Assembly: GCF_001426585.1 (NCBI RefSeq)
Contig: NZ_LMEI01000009.1
Coordinates: 596,247-660,246, forward strand
Direction of reading: 5' to 3'
DNA length: 64,000 bases
Source: Streptomyces sp. Root431
GTDB lineage: Bacteria > Actinomycetota > Actinomycetes > Streptomycetales > Streptomycetaceae
Part shown: positions 42,551 through 50,839 of the stretch, piece by piece
Position numbering within the stretch: position 1 is the first letter of the stretch
Layout of the letters: each line of letters starts with the position of its first letter
Notes under the pieces: model-generated
Database searches by the model: none
Seen by the model: only the letters and a program-made list of their open reading frames with translations
What the model was told of the DNA's origin: nothing
Translations under genes and position numbers: made by a program

Positions 42551-44020
42551 GCGGCGCCAGTCCCTGACGGCGCTCGCCAGCACCTCGGAGGACTCCAGGT
42601 CGAGGAGTTCCAGCCGGCCGTGACCCACCATGACGGTGAGCAGCCGGCCGAGGAGGGCCGTCTCGTCCGCGCGGGCCAGCCGCATGGTGAAGGTGGTCAT
42701 GACCTCCGTGTCGTCCAGCCACGTCACCACGTCGAACAGGGTGTCGATCCCGGCGTCGTCCAGCTCCCTGATGGCCCGGCCGAGTCGCAGGTCGGGCCCG
42801 GAGCCGATCGCCGCGGTGAGGACGAGGGCCGCCATGTCGTGGCGCCCCGCCTTCGCGATCCCCACCAGGGCCCGCAGGCCGAACCGGTCGAGCCGGCTCC
42901 CGTTGGCGAGCTTCTCCGCCACCCGCGCCAGGCGGACCGGAGCCGCCGTGCCGCCCAGCGCGGCCGTCACGAGGGCGACCGCCTCCGCGTCGCTCCGCGT
43001 GCGGCCCACCGCCACGGAGAGAACGCGGTCGGCCTCGGAGTCCGAGCGGATCTCGACGTCCCGCAGGCCCTGGAGGACGAGGGCCGCGTTCCGCTCGGTG
43101 ATCCGGGCGGCGACCGCCGCCGTCCACGACTCCCGGGTCCGGGTCCGTCCCAGCCGTACGACCTCCGGGGCGAACGCCAGCACGTCGCCCAGCGGCCGCA
43201 GCCGCGCCACGTCCGCGGCGAAGGTCTCCGGGGCAGCTCTGTGCTCCGTCAGCCAGCGCAGCAGCTCCGCCACCTCGTCCAGGGGGCGGGACCAGGCGGC
43301 CTCGGTCAGATCCCGCGCCGCCTCGGGGAGGTCGTCCTCGTCCCACATCCACATCAACTGGCTCTTGAACAGCTCCAGCGGTACGTCGTCGGGGGCCTGC
43401 GCAGGCCCCCGCCTCGACAGTTCCTCCTCCAGCCTCAGCACCTGGTCCCGCAGCTCCCGGCTCTGGCGCTCGGCCTCCTCCCGGAGGCGCTCGGCGTCCC
43501 GGAGGTCCTGGCGGAGCCGGTCGAGGGCCGTCCGCTCGGCGCCCCAGTCCAGGCGGAGGCGGGTGAGGTCTTCGGAGACGTGACGGACTTCCGACTCCTT
43601 CTTCTCCAGGAGGGCGTGGAGGGCCTCGATGTTGCGGTGGGCCCGTTCCGTGTCGCGCCGGGAGCGGGCCAGTTCGTCCCGCAGGCTCTCCAGCCGGAAC
43701 TCGTCCGGGTTGCAGACGCGCAGCGCCTCCAGCCGCTGGCTGCGGAGGGCCTCCTTCGCCTCCGGTTGGAGCGGGGCGCCGACGTGCTCCTCCACCTCCC
43801 TCACCAGGCGGTCGATGAAGTCCTGGGGAGCGAGCCGGCGGCCGGCGAGGTAGCGGGAGACGGCGGACTTGTCGAGGTGGACGCGGTGCGCGTACTGGGC
43901 CTGGGGGATGTCCAGTCTGTTGAACAGCCCCTTCAACACGGTGCCGAGCGCCGCAACTTCGGCGACACTGCCCCGCTCGATCTCCGACGAGTCGCCCTGC
44001 GTACGGGCTACTTCGGTCAT
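42536..44020 (-). CDS. HTH (XRE-type) protein with long coiled coil
   Basis: 494 residues. The N-terminal HTH (about residues 28-65: FNRLDIPQAQYAHRVHLDKS, AVSRYLAGRRLAPQDFIDRL) is followed by a coiled coil (about 125-215, LRDELARSRRDTERAHRNI, LRLEEELSRRG). A helical-repeat C-terminus resembles those of large streptomycete regulators that work with small partner proteins. ATG start with GAGGGGG. It is divergent from a 65-residue membrane protein (114 bp between starts) and converges with PPK2. Possibly a membrane-tethered or partner-controlled regulator of that small gene. Function unknown. Confidence 0.85.
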   Translation of the reverse strand: MTEVARTQGDSSEIERGSVAEVAALGTVLKGLFNRLDIPQAQYAHRVHLDKSAVSRYLAGRRLAPQDFIDRLVREVEEHVGAPLQPEAKEALRSQRLEALRVCNPDEFRLESLRDELARSRRDTERAHRNIEALHALLEKKESEVRHVSEDLTRLRLDWGAERTALDRLRQDLRDAERLREEAERQSRELRDQVLRLEEELSRRGPAQAPDDVPLELFKSQLMWMWDEDDLPEAARDLTEAAWSRPLDEVAELLRWLTEHRAAPETFAADVARLRPLGDVLAFAPEVVRLGRTRTRESWTAAVAARITERNAALVLQGLRDVEIRSDSEADRVLSVAVGRTRSDAEAVALVTAALGGTAAPVRLARVAEKLANGSRLDRFGLRALVGIAKAGRHDMAALVLTAAIGSGPDLRLGRAIRELDDAGIDTLFDVVTWLDDTEVMTTFTMRLARADETALLGRLLTVMVGHGRLELLDLESSEVLASAVRDWRRSRHQ

Positions 44021-44134
44021 GCGGCCCCCTCCCCCGTGCCGTTGACACCGCACCGGCAACGGTTGCGGCTTTCGCAACGTACCGGACGCGTCCGACGGTG
44101 GGGGCTCACCCGGCCAACCACCCGAAGGAACCCC

Positions 44135-44332
44135 ATGCGTACTCTCCGCTGGGCGCAGCGCGCCCTCATCGTCCTCGTCGCGACGGTGCCCCTGCTGCTC
44201 GTCACCCTCGCCTTCGTCCCCGCGCTTCTCGTCCTTCCCTTCCGCCGCGAGCGGGCCGCGCACGCCCAGGCGATGGTGCGTCAGCTCAGCGCGTGGACTC
44301 GGGCGCTCCTGCTGTCGAGTCGCGAGCGTTAG
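44135..44332 (+). CDS. Small single-span membrane protein
   Basis: 65 residues, too small for many annotators to keep. ATG with GAAGGA at good spacing. Residues 10-37 (LIVLVATVPLLLVTLAFVPA continuing LLVLPF) form one or two membrane segments, then a basic cytoplasmic end (RRERAAHAQAMVRQL, SSRER). Divergent from the coiled-coil HTH protein gene, which probably controls it. Similar tiny membrane proteins accompany XRE-type regulators in streptomycetes, but I do not recognise this exact family. It overlaps nothing and is followed 26 bp later by the deacetylase lipoprotein gene. Confidence 0.7.
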   Translation: MRTLRWAQRALIVLVATVPLLLVTLAFVPALLVLPFRRERAAHAQAMVRQLSAWTRALLLSSRER

Positions 44333-44358
44333 CCACTTTGATCGGTTAACTTCCGAGC

Positions 44359-45252
44359 GTGAACATTCCTGTACGAAATATGGCGGCGTTCGTCCTCCTG
44401 GGCGCCGCTCTCGTCGGCTGCGGCGGGGGCGGCGCCCCGGCCCCCGTGGCGAAGGAGCCGACGGGGCCGGCCGTCACCCGCAGCCCGTCGCCGAAGGCCG
44501 ACGCGGCGGCCGGGCCCAAGCCGGCGGCCGGACGAGGCGCAGGCCGCACCGCGCCGCCCACCCTGGCCCCGGGGCCCGGCGGGCTCACCCCCGTCTACAG
44601 CCGCCGTACCCGGGACGCCGAGAAGGTCGTCGCGCTCACCTTCGACGCCGACATGACGGCCGACCAGGGACCGCGCGCCGCGGGCGGCGAGCGCTTCGAC
44701 AACCCGCAGCTGATCGCGACCCTGCGCCGGCTCAAGGTGGACGCCACCGTCTTCATGACGGGCCGCTGGGCGGAGGAGTACCCGGACCAGGCGAAATCCA
44801 TCGGCGGGGACCCGCGCTTCGAGATCGCCAACCACTCGTACAGCCACTACGCCTTCGCGTCCCCCTGCTACGGCCTCCCGACCGTCGCGGGACCCGACAT
44901 GACGGCCGACGTGCAGCGGGCCTTCGACGCCTTCCGCGATGCCGGGGCCGTCAACGTCGTCCCGTACTTCCGCTTCCCCGGTGGCTGCTACGACGACGCC
45001 GCCCTGCGCGCGCTCGGCCCCGCCGGGGTGACGGCGGTCCAGTGGGACGTGGTCAGCGGCGATGCCTTCGCCAAGGACGCGGACGCGGTCGCCGAGCAGG
45101 TGCTCGACGGGGTCAAGCCCGGCTCGCTCGTCGTCATGCACTGCACGCGGAGCGCCGCCCCCGTCACCGAGCGGGCGATCCGCCGGATCGTCCCGGAGCT
45201 GCGGGCGCGCGGCTACCGCTTCGTGAAGGTCTCGGAGCTCATGAGCCGCTGA
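44359..45252 (+). CDS. Polysaccharide deacetylase (NodB-type) lipoprotein
   Basis: 297 residues. Lipobox LVGC at residues 18-21 marks a lipoprotein anchored outside the membrane, with a Pro/Ala-rich spacer (residues 25-80). The NodB domain has the metal Asp pair in ALTFDADMT, the HxxxxH motif as NHSYSHYAF, and RFPGGCYDD. These enzymes remove acetyl groups from N-acetylated sugars in peptidoglycan or chitin-like polymers. The GTG at 44359 is supported by the leader peptide. A 13-bp tandem repeat follows the stop codon. Metal-ligand His after VVMH completes the fold. Confidence 0.9.
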   Translation: MNIPVRNMAAFVLLGAALVGCGGGGAPAPVAKEPTGPAVTRSPSPKADAAAGPKPAAGRGAGRTAPPTLAPGPGGLTPVYSRRTRDAEKVVALTFDADMTADQGPRAAGGERFDNPQLIATLRRLKVDATVFMTGRWAEEYPDQAKSIGGDPRFEIANHSYSHYAFASPCYGLPTVAGPDMTADVQRAFDAFRDAGAVNVVPYFRFPGGCYDDAALRALGPAGVTAVQWDVVSGDAFAKDADAVAEQVLDGVKPGSLVVMHCTRSAAPVTERAIRRIVPELRARGYRFVKVSELMSR

Positions 45253-45259
45253 GGCGCAT

Positions 45260-45311
45260 CAGCTGCTCACGTCAGCCGGTCAGGTCAGCTGGTCACGTCA
45301 GCTGCTCACGT
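45260..45311. repeat. 13-bp tandem repeat between convergent genes
   Basis: Four units of 13 bp (CAGCTGCTCACGT, CAGCCGGTCAGGT, CAGCTGGTCACGT, CAGCTGCTCACGT) fill the space after the deacetylase stop codon and touch the stop codon of the convergent small gene. Confidence 0.9.
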
Positions 45312-45499
45312 CAGCCCGAGCAGGCATTGCGCTGGGCCTCCTGCCACTCGCAGACCGGGCAGAGCGTGATCCCCTTGGTCGACTCCGGGTACTCGGTCGG
45401 CTCCTGGCACAGGACGCAGGAGGCGAAAGGCCCCTCGGCCGCAGGTTCGGGCGTCGGGCCGGGCTCGGGGGTGCAGTACGACGACGTCGACTCGGTCAT
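45311..45499 (-). CDS. Small zinc-ribbon-like protein
   Basis: 62 residues. Two Cys pairs (SCVLCQEP and LCPVCEWQEA) form a likely zinc ribbon. An N-terminal Pro/Glu-rich stretch (TPEPGPTPEP) precedes it. ATG at 45499 with GAAGGC. No function known. The size and zinc motif suggest a binding accessory protein. It lies downstream of the ABC permease gene on the same strand, 29 bp away, and its stop touches a tandem repeat. Confidence 0.7.
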   Translation of the reverse strand: MTESTSSYCTPEPGPTPEPAAEGPFASCVLCQEPTEYPESTKGITLCPVCEWQEAQRNACSG

Positions 45500-45528
45500 G
45501 CCTTCGAGCGTACTCACTCCGGGCCCGC

Positions 45529-46179
45529 TCATTCCAGGTGCGCCGTGGCCCGGCAGGCGAGGGCCGCCGTCGCCGCCGCGAGGAGCACGGCGCCGGCGCA
45601 CGCGAGCCACGGCAGCTGCGCGGTCGTCGTGCGGGCACCCGTGACCAGGGCGGTCAGGGCGTGCTTCGCCGGAGAGCCCGTGGTGACGAGCGCGAGGAGC
45701 GAGCCGGTGACGAGGGCCGCGACCGACCAGCCGGCCGCCTTGAGGAACGGGCGTGCGGTCAGGGCGCCCACGGCGGCGCCCGTCAGGACACAGGCCGCCG
45801 TCGCGAGGAGCCCGGCGGCCGCGGCGGCGGGCGCGCCGACCCCGCGCCGGTCGCCGATCGCGGTGAGACCGAGGACGGCGAGCACGCCGAGGAGCCCCGG
45901 CAGGGCGGTCCCGGTGAGGAGCGCCGCGAGGTGGGCGCGGCTCCGGCCGGCGGCCGCGGCGACGACGTTCCGGGCGGCGGCCGGTTCCTGGGTGAGGCAG
46001 ATCCGTACGCACCAGGCCGTCACCGGCACCAGGCCCGCCGTCGAGAAGCCGAGCGCGCCGAGCACGGGTTCGCCCGCGCGGACGCCGACGGCGAGGAAGG
46101 CCGCGTAGAGGAGGAGCGGTGCGAGCCAGCGCTGCGAGCGGAGCAGCAGACCCGCCTGGTAGCGCAGGAGCGCCGTCAT
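45529..46179 (-). CDS. ABC transporter permease subunit
   Basis: 216 residues, about six hydrophobic segments (APLLLYAAFLAVGVRA, GLLATAACVLTGAAVGAL, LPWLACAGAVLLAAATA). ATGA overlap with the upstream ATPase gene, so the two form one translational unit. No solute-binding protein is nearby, which fits an exporter. Substrate unknown. A short permease of this kind is common beside streptomycete ABC ATPases. Confidence 0.85.
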   Translation of the reverse strand: MTALLRYQAGLLLRSQRWLAPLLLYAAFLAVGVRAGEPVLGALGFSTAGLVPVTAWCVRICLTQEPAAARNVVAAAAGRSRAHLAALLTGTALPGLLGVLAVLGLTAIGDRRGVGAPAAAAAGLLATAACVLTGAAVGALTARPFLKAAGWSVAALVTGSLLALVTTGSPAKHALTALVTGARTTTAQLPWLACAGAVLLAAATAALACRATAHLE

Positions 46180-47021
46180 GCGCGTACGCCTTCGGAGTCG
46201 AGTCGGTGAATGTGCCAGGAGGCGGCGAGGAGCGCCGCGAGGAGCGCGTCGGAGTGGGCCGCGTCGACGGTCAGGACGAGGGGGCGGGTGGCGTCGTCCG
46301 GGTCCTGCGGCTCGGCGGCGGGGGCGCCCGGCAGGCCCTCGGGGAGCGGCTTGCCGCCGGAGGCGGTGATCCGGACCCGGGGCTCCCGCGGCGCTTCCCG
46401 CACCGCTGCCGGCACGGCCCGTACCGCACCCGAATGCACCTCGTACACCGCGTCCGCCTCCCCCGCGAGGCGCCGCGGGTCGTGGTCGACGAAGACGGCC
46501 GTGCCACCCGCCGCGACCCGCTCCCGGACGGCTCGGTCCAGTTCGGCGCGGGCGGTGGTGTCGAGACCCGTCCAGGCCTCGTCGAGGACGAGGAGGTCCG
46601 GGTCCGCGAGGAGGGCCTGGGCGACGGCGACCTTCTGGCCGGTGCCCTTGGAGAGCTCCGCCAGTTCCGTACGGGCGTGCTCGGCGGCCCCGAAGCGCTC
46701 CAGCCACTCCCCCGCGCGGGCCCTGGCCGTCGCCCGGCCCAGGCCCTGGACGCGGCCCAGGTGGACCAGGTAGTCGGTGGCCGTGAAGGGCAGGGCCACG
46801 GGGAAGCGTTCGGGGACGTACGCCGTGCGGGGCGGGCGGCCGGTCACCCGGCCCTCGCTCGGGGCGTCGATCCCGGCGACCAGCCGGAGCAGGGTCGACT
46901 TGCCGGTGCCGTTGGTGCCGACGACCCGGACGAGGGCGGAGGCGGGCAGGTCGAGGACGGCCTCGCGCAGGACCCACGGTCCGCGCGGGCCGTACCGGCG
47001 CCCGACCCGCTCCAGCCTCAC
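46176..47021 (-). CDS. ABC transporter ATP-binding protein
   Basis: 281 residues. Walker A GTNGTGKSTLLRL, ABC signature ELSKGTGQKVAVAQAL, Walker B LLVLDEAWTGLD, switch His in AVFVDHDPRRL. The last 80 residues (ITASGGKPLPEG, LVLTVDAAHSDALLAALLAA) are an extra small domain. GTG start after GAGGGACGA. Pairs with the overlapping permease as a putative exporter. Confidence 0.92.
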   Translation of the reverse strand: MRLERVGRRYGPRGPWVLREAVLDLPASALVRVVGTNGTGKSTLLRLVAGIDAPSEGRVTGRPPRTAYVPERFPVALPFTATDYLVHLGRVQGLGRATARARAGEWLERFGAAEHARTELAELSKGTGQKVAVAQALLADPDLLVLDEAWTGLDTTARAELDRAVRERVAAGGTAVFVDHDPRRLAGEADAVYEVHSGAVRAVPAAVREAPREPRVRITASGGKPLPEGLPGAPAAEPQDPDDATRPLVLTVDAAHSDALLAALLAASWHIHRLDSEGVRA

Positions 47022-47028
47022 TCGTCCC

Positions 47029-47706
47029 TCAATTCGACGAGTTCTTCTGCGGGGTGAGCTCGCTGGGCCGGACGACCACGAAGCCCTGCCCCTCCAGCTT
47101 GAGCTGCACCGCCTCGCCCGAGCCGCCGCGGATCATCGAGCCGAGGGACTGCGAGCGGTGCAGCGAGGTGCGGAGCTGCTCGCTCCAGCCGACGACGGCG
47201 TCGGTGTCGACGTAGACGGGGGCCTGCGGGGAGACGGGGATGACGATGGGGCTGCCCTCGCAGATCAGCGCCACCTTCCCGTAGCCGGAGAAGACGGAGT
47301 TGAAGATGCCGCCGCCGGTCATTCCGGCGCCCTTCACCGTCTTGATCTCGTAGTGGAGGGTGGAGTCGAAGCAGAGGACGTTGCGGCCGTTGACCGAGAA
47401 GGCGTCGCCCTGCTCGATCTCGATGATGAAGCAGTTCTGCGCCTCGTGCGCGAACCACGCCTCGCCCTGGCCACGCACGGCCATCAGCGCCAGGCCCTCG
47501 CCGGTGACGGCGCGCTTGAGGAGGCCGCCGATGCCCTGGCCCTTGCGCTCGAACTGGAGGTCGCCGCGGAAGGCGACCATCGAGCCCTGACGGGCGTGCA
47601 TCTCTCCGTTGACGGTGTACTTGACCGACTTGGCGTTCTGCAGGGTCATGCCCGGGAAGCCGGCCGCCTCGGCGAGGTGCTCACCCGCGAAAAGATCACT
47701 CTTCAT
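47029..47706 (-). CDS. AIM24 family protein
   Basis: 225 residues, all-beta. Matches the AIM24/TIGR00266-type family in its triple beta-helix-like strand pattern: VNGEMHARQGSMVAFRGD, LMAVRGQGEAWFAH, FSVNGRNVLCFDSTLHYEI, GGGIFNSVFSGYGKVAL, APVYVDTDAVVGWSEQL. Function in bacteria is unclear, and some members have been tied to membrane or mitochondrial organisation. The ATG at 47706 has AGGA nine bases before it, while an ATG three codons upstream is possible. It ends eight bases before the ABC ATPase start and probably shares its transcript. Confidence 0.85.
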   Translation of the reverse strand: MKSDLFAGEHLAEAAGFPGMTLQNAKSVKYTVNGEMHARQGSMVAFRGDLQFERKGQGIGGLLKRAVTGEGLALMAVRGQGEAWFAHEAQNCFIIEIEQGDAFSVNGRNVLCFDSTLHYEIKTVKGAGMTGGGIFNSVFSGYGKVALICEGSPIVIPVSPQAPVYVDTDAVVGWSEQLRTSLHRSQSLGSMIRGGSGEAVQLKLEGQGFVVVRPSELTPQKNSSN

Positions 47707-47755
47707 GCGGGGCATCCTGTCCCGGAAGCCCTGATTCCCACAAGAATCCCCTGCC

Positions 47756-47819
47756 GACCACCTCGTGGTCCCCCGTCGACCACCTCGTGATCCCCGTCGA
47801 CGACCCCGTGGCCTCCCCC
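47756..47819. repeat. 21/22-bp imperfect tandem repeat
   Basis: Three units (GACCACCTCGTGGTCCCCCG type) upstream of the AIM24 gene and before the PTH2 gene. The third unit is degenerate. Confidence 0.7.
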
Positions 47820-47877
47820 GCCGTTCCCCCGCCGACCACCCTCCGGTCGTGCGTCACCGCAGTGGCAGACTTGCCGG

Positions 47878-48591
47878 GTGAGCAGCCACGAGACCGACGT
47901 CCGCGATGAGAAGCCCCAGTTCGTCCTCCCCCTGGTCGTACGAATTGAGCGCGACGCGCCCCCGTCCCGTACCGACGCCCTGGAGACCTCCGCGCGGGCC
48001 GTCATGGAGATCCTCACCGACGACCGTTCCCTCGGCGAGGGCGAGTGGGCGCAGGCCATGACGGACTGGCAGGACGCCCGGATCCGCAAGGTCGTGCGCC
48101 GGGCGCGCGGCGCGGAGTGGCGGAAGGCCGGAGCGCTCCCGGGGATCACGGTGACCGGCGAGGAGGCGGAGGTACGGGTCTTCCCGCCGGTGCCGCTCGA
48201 CGGCTGGCCCAAGGAGCTGGCCAAGCTCCAGGTGTCGGGCACCGACCTCGACGACCCGGCCGAGCCCGGTCCCGTACCGGACGGGGCCGTGATGCTCTGG
48301 ATCAACCCCGGGCTCGACATGTCGGCGGGCAAGACGATGGCGCAGACCGGACACGGCGCGCAGCTCCTGTGGTGGGCGATGCGGGACGCGGACCGGAAGG
48401 CGTGGCAGGAGGCGGGCTTCCCGCTCGCGGTGCGCACCGCGACACCCGGGCACTGGGCCGCGCTCACGGCGGGCGACAGCGGACTGCCGGTCGTACGGGA
48501 CGCCGGTTTCACGGAGATCGCGCCCGGGAAGACGGTCGTCTCCGAGGGAAGCCGGCTCTTCGCTCCCCACCTGCGGCTGCGACAGCCGTAG
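47878..48591 (+). CDS. Peptidyl-tRNA hydrolase, PTH2-like family
   Basis: 237 residues. The C-terminal half has the archaeal-type (PTH2) signature: NPGLDMSAGKTMAQTGHGAQ, then RDADRKAWQEAGFPLAVRTA and GDSGLPVVRDAGFTEIAPGK. Enzymes of this family cleave peptidyl-tRNA, rescuing tRNA after abortive translation. The first 120 residues are an extra helical domain found in actinobacterial members. GTG start at 47878, with a weak ribosome site. Bacteria usually rely on Pth1, so this is probably a second enzyme or one with a changed target. Confidence 0.8.
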   Translation: MSSHETDVRDEKPQFVLPLVVRIERDAPPSRTDALETSARAVMEILTDDRSLGEGEWAQAMTDWQDARIRKVVRRARGAEWRKAGALPGITVTGEEAEVRVFPPVPLDGWPKELAKLQVSGTDLDDPAEPGPVPDGAVMLWINPGLDMSAGKTMAQTGHGAQLLWWAMRDADRKAWQEAGFPLAVRTATPGHWAALTAGDSGLPVVRDAGFTEIAPGKTVVSEGSRLFAPHLRLRQP

Positions 48592-48603
48592 GAGACCGGG
48601 GCC

Positions 48604-49191
48604 ATGACCTCTGCCTTAGGTCGGCGGGCCGACCGGGCCGCGTCCCTGCTGCTCCTGTTCCTCCTGGCGGGGGCCGACGCCCTCGCCCGGCGCCCCGGCA
48701 GGTGGAAGCTCAGGAGGATCGCCGGGTCGGACGAGGTCCGGCGGAAGCGGCAGCGCGCCGAGCGCGAACTGCGGGCGCGGGCCGAGGAGATCGGCAGGAC
48801 CGGACCGTGGGGCCCGCCCCTGCGCACCACGCTCGTGGACACGTGCTCCCGGGGCGGGGGCAGGAACTTCTTCGACCGGAACACCCCGGAGCAGCCCGCC
48901 CTGTCCTGCATGCTGCGGCTGCACCTGTACTTCGTCGTGGACGGTCCCGCGCCGCCCGACATCCCCGCGAGCGTCGCCCGCGGGGAGCTCTTGTCGTGGG
49001 ACGCACCCGGCGACCACGCGAGGGCGGAGATCCCGGAACCGCGCCGCCGGCGCAAGGCGGTCCTCGGCACCTGCACGTCCGACCCCGCCGACCTCACCCT
49101 CACAGCGCTGAGGCAGCGGCCGGGCACGCTCGTCGCGTGGGCGCTGACCGAGCAGTACCACACGGTCCCGGCACGGAGACGAGCCCGGTGA
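48604..49191 (+). CDS. Membrane-anchored hypothetical protein
   Basis: 195 residues. One N-terminal membrane helix (ASLLLLFLLAGADALA, residues 13-28) then a basic, coiled region (VRRKRQRAERELRARAEE). The C-terminal soluble part of about 100 residues includes Cys residues (DTCSRGG, LSCMLRLHLYFVVDG, GTCTSDP). I do not recognise a family. It starts 12 bp after the PTH2-like gene (AGGAGA site) and is likely co-expressed. It ends four bases from the convergent CGNR gene. Confidence 0.7.
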   Translation: MTSALGRRADRAASLLLLFLLAGADALARRPGRWKLRRIAGSDEVRRKRQRAERELRARAEEIGRTGPWGPPLRTTLVDTCSRGGGRNFFDRNTPEQPALSCMLRLHLYFVVDGPAPPDIPASVARGELLSWDAPGDHARAEIPEPRRRRKAVLGTCTSDPADLTLTALRQRPGTLVAWALTEQYHTVPARRRAR

Positions 49192-49195
49192 AACG

Positions 49196-49858
49196 TCAGT
49201 CCTTCTCCTGCGAATCCGCCTGCGCCGACGAATCCCTCTGCGCCGACGAATCCTCCTGCCCCCGCGTCCGGCGCGCGTAGGCGCGGGCCGCGCGGGCGCG
49301 GTCGCCGCAGCGGGTGGAGCACCAGTGGCGGCGGCCGTGGCGCAGGAGGTAGCGGTTGCAGGGGGCGGAGCCGCATCGGGTGAGGCGGTCGGCGTCGGGG
49401 CCGGTGAGGAGGTCGGCCGCGTTGGCCGCGAGGGTCGCGAGGGCGCGGCCGAGGATCTGGTCGGTGGGGCAGGGCGCCGCGCGGTAGGGCCCGTTCTTCT
49501 CGTCCCAGTACAGCAGCGCGGCCGTGGGGGCCTTGCTCAGGGCGTCGTTGACGGCGGCGAGCGCCGAGGGCAGGGCGGGCAGCCCCTCGACCCGGGCGGC
49601 CAGCAGCGACCTGAGGTGTTCGCGCAGGGAGCGCAGTTGCGCCGCGCACATCTCCCGCACCCCGGCGTCGGCCGGCGCGAGGCCGTGCTCGGTGAGCCAC
49701 CGGTTCGCGGCCTCGGGGGTGCCGAGGAAGTCCATGAAGTGCCCGCCGGGCAGCGCGACGGCGCTGTTCGCGAAGGCGAGGGCGAGGTACTCCTCGGCCC
49801 CCGGTGCGGGCGGCGGCGGCGCGGATACGGCGGTCGGGGTCTCACTCATGGTTCTCAT
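49196..49858 (-). CDS. CGNR zinc-finger regulator
   Basis: 220 residues. The C-terminal CGNR zinc finger reads RLTRCGSAPCNRYLLRHGR followed by HWCSTRCGDRARAARAYARR, a DNA-binding motif of actinobacterial regulators. The N-terminal half (LALAFANSAVALPGGHFMDF, LTEHGLAPADAGVREM) is the ABATE-like stress domain usual in these proteins. The C-terminus carries two SSAQ(R/A)DSSAQ repeats. The ATG at 49858 with GAAGG is chosen over the one three codons on. Divergent from a metallo-beta-lactamase-fold gene across a perfect inverted repeat, its likely operator. Confidence 0.88.
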   Translation of the reverse strand: MRTMSETPTAVSAPPPPAPGAEEYLALAFANSAVALPGGHFMDFLGTPEAANRWLTEHGLAPADAGVREMCAAQLRSLREHLRSLLAARVEGLPALPSALAAVNDALSKAPTAALLYWDEKNGPYRAAPCPTDQILGRALATLAANAADLLTGPDADRLTRCGSAPCNRYLLRHGRRHWCSTRCGDRARAARAYARRTRGQEDSSAQRDSSAQADSQEKD

Positions 49859-49874
49859 GGTACGGCTTGCCTTC

Positions 49875-49907
49875 ATCCGTGAGACATGGGCTATGGTTCT
49901 CACGGAT
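49875..49907. promoter_or_regulatory. Perfect inverted repeat, probable CGNR operator
   Basis: ATCCGTGAGA (49875-49884) and TCTCACGGAT (49898-49907), spacer 13 bp, lie between divergent starts. A TATGGT (-10-like) lies in the spacer, so binding would block transcription. Related half-sites (TTCGTGAGG at 49921, TTCTCATGG) flank it. Confidence 0.6.
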
Positions 49908-49934
49908 AGATCGCCCACCATTCGTGAGGTTCTG

Positions 49935-50753
49935 ATGTCTGACACCGGCATGCCCGCTGAGCACGAGCAGATCCCCGTCCGCGTCCTCGGAGGCCCGACC
50001 GCGTTCTTCGCGTACGGCGGCCTGCGCTTCCTGACCGACCCCACGTTCGACGCGCCCCGCGACTACCGGGCGCCCCGCGGCGTACTGACCAAGACCGCGC
50101 CCTCCGCCGCCACGCCGGCCGAACTCGGCCCGATAGACGTGGTCCTGCTCTCCCACGACGAGCACCCCGACAACCTCGACGCGTCCGGTCGCGCCCTCCT
50201 CGCGGACGTCCCGCTGACCCTGACCACGCCCGGGGGCGCGCAGCGCCTGGGGGCGGGGGCCAAGGGGCTGGCCGACTGGGAGTCGGTCGTCCTGGACCGG
50301 CCCGGCGGCGGCACCGTCACCGTCACGGGCGTGCCCGCCCTCCACGGTCCCGGCACCCGCGAGGAGGTCGAACCGTTCACCGGCCAGGTCGTCGGCTTCG
50401 TCCTCACCGGGCAGGACCTGCCCACGTTCTACGTCAGCGGCGACAACGCCTCGCTCGGCCTGGTCGAGGAGATCGCCGAGCGCTTCGGCCCGGTGGACAC
50501 GGCCATCCTGTTCGCCGGGGCGCCGCGCTTCCCCCAGCTCTTCGACGGCGGCCTGATCGTCCTCGACAGCGCGCAGGCCGCCGAGGCCGCCACGATCCTC
50601 GGCGCCCGCCGCGTCGTGCCCGTCCACTGCGACAGCTGGGCGCACTTCACCGAGAGCCGCGACGACGTGGTCGCCGCCTTCACCGACGCCGGGCTGCTCG
50701 ACCGCCTCGACCTGGGCGGAGCCCTCCACCGGACGCCGGAACCTCAAATGTAG
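49935..50753 (+). CDS. Metallo-beta-lactamase-fold hydrolase
   Basis: 272 residues. UlaG-type MBL fold: AFFAYGGLRFLTDPTFD, the metal motif LLSHDEHPDNLD (H-x-x-H-x-D), GPIDVVLL, GVPALHGPGT, FYVSGDNASLG and VPVHCDSWAHFTESRDD. The substrate is unknown. Such proteins act on lactones, phosphodiesters or phosphonates. The ATG at 49935 has GAGG six bases upstream. It is divergent from the CGNR regulator, which probably controls it, and ends 86 bp before the DUF692 gene. Confidence 0.9.
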   Translation: MSDTGMPAEHEQIPVRVLGGPTAFFAYGGLRFLTDPTFDAPRDYRAPRGVLTKTAPSAATPAELGPIDVVLLSHDEHPDNLDASGRALLADVPLTLTTPGGAQRLGAGAKGLADWESVVLDRPGGGTVTVTGVPALHGPGTREEVEPFTGQVVGFVLTGQDLPTFYVSGDNASLGLVEEIAERFGPVDTAILFAGAPRFPQLFDGGLIVLDSAQAAEAATILGARRVVPVHCDSWAHFTESRDDVVAAFTDAGLLDRLDLGGALHRTPEPQM

Positions 50754-50839
50754 CTCTGAACGTCCCCCTCCTTGGGTTCGAACGTCGCCGCCGGGGCCAT
50801 CACGTGGATGACTGAGGACCGAAAGAGGGGGACGGGGAC

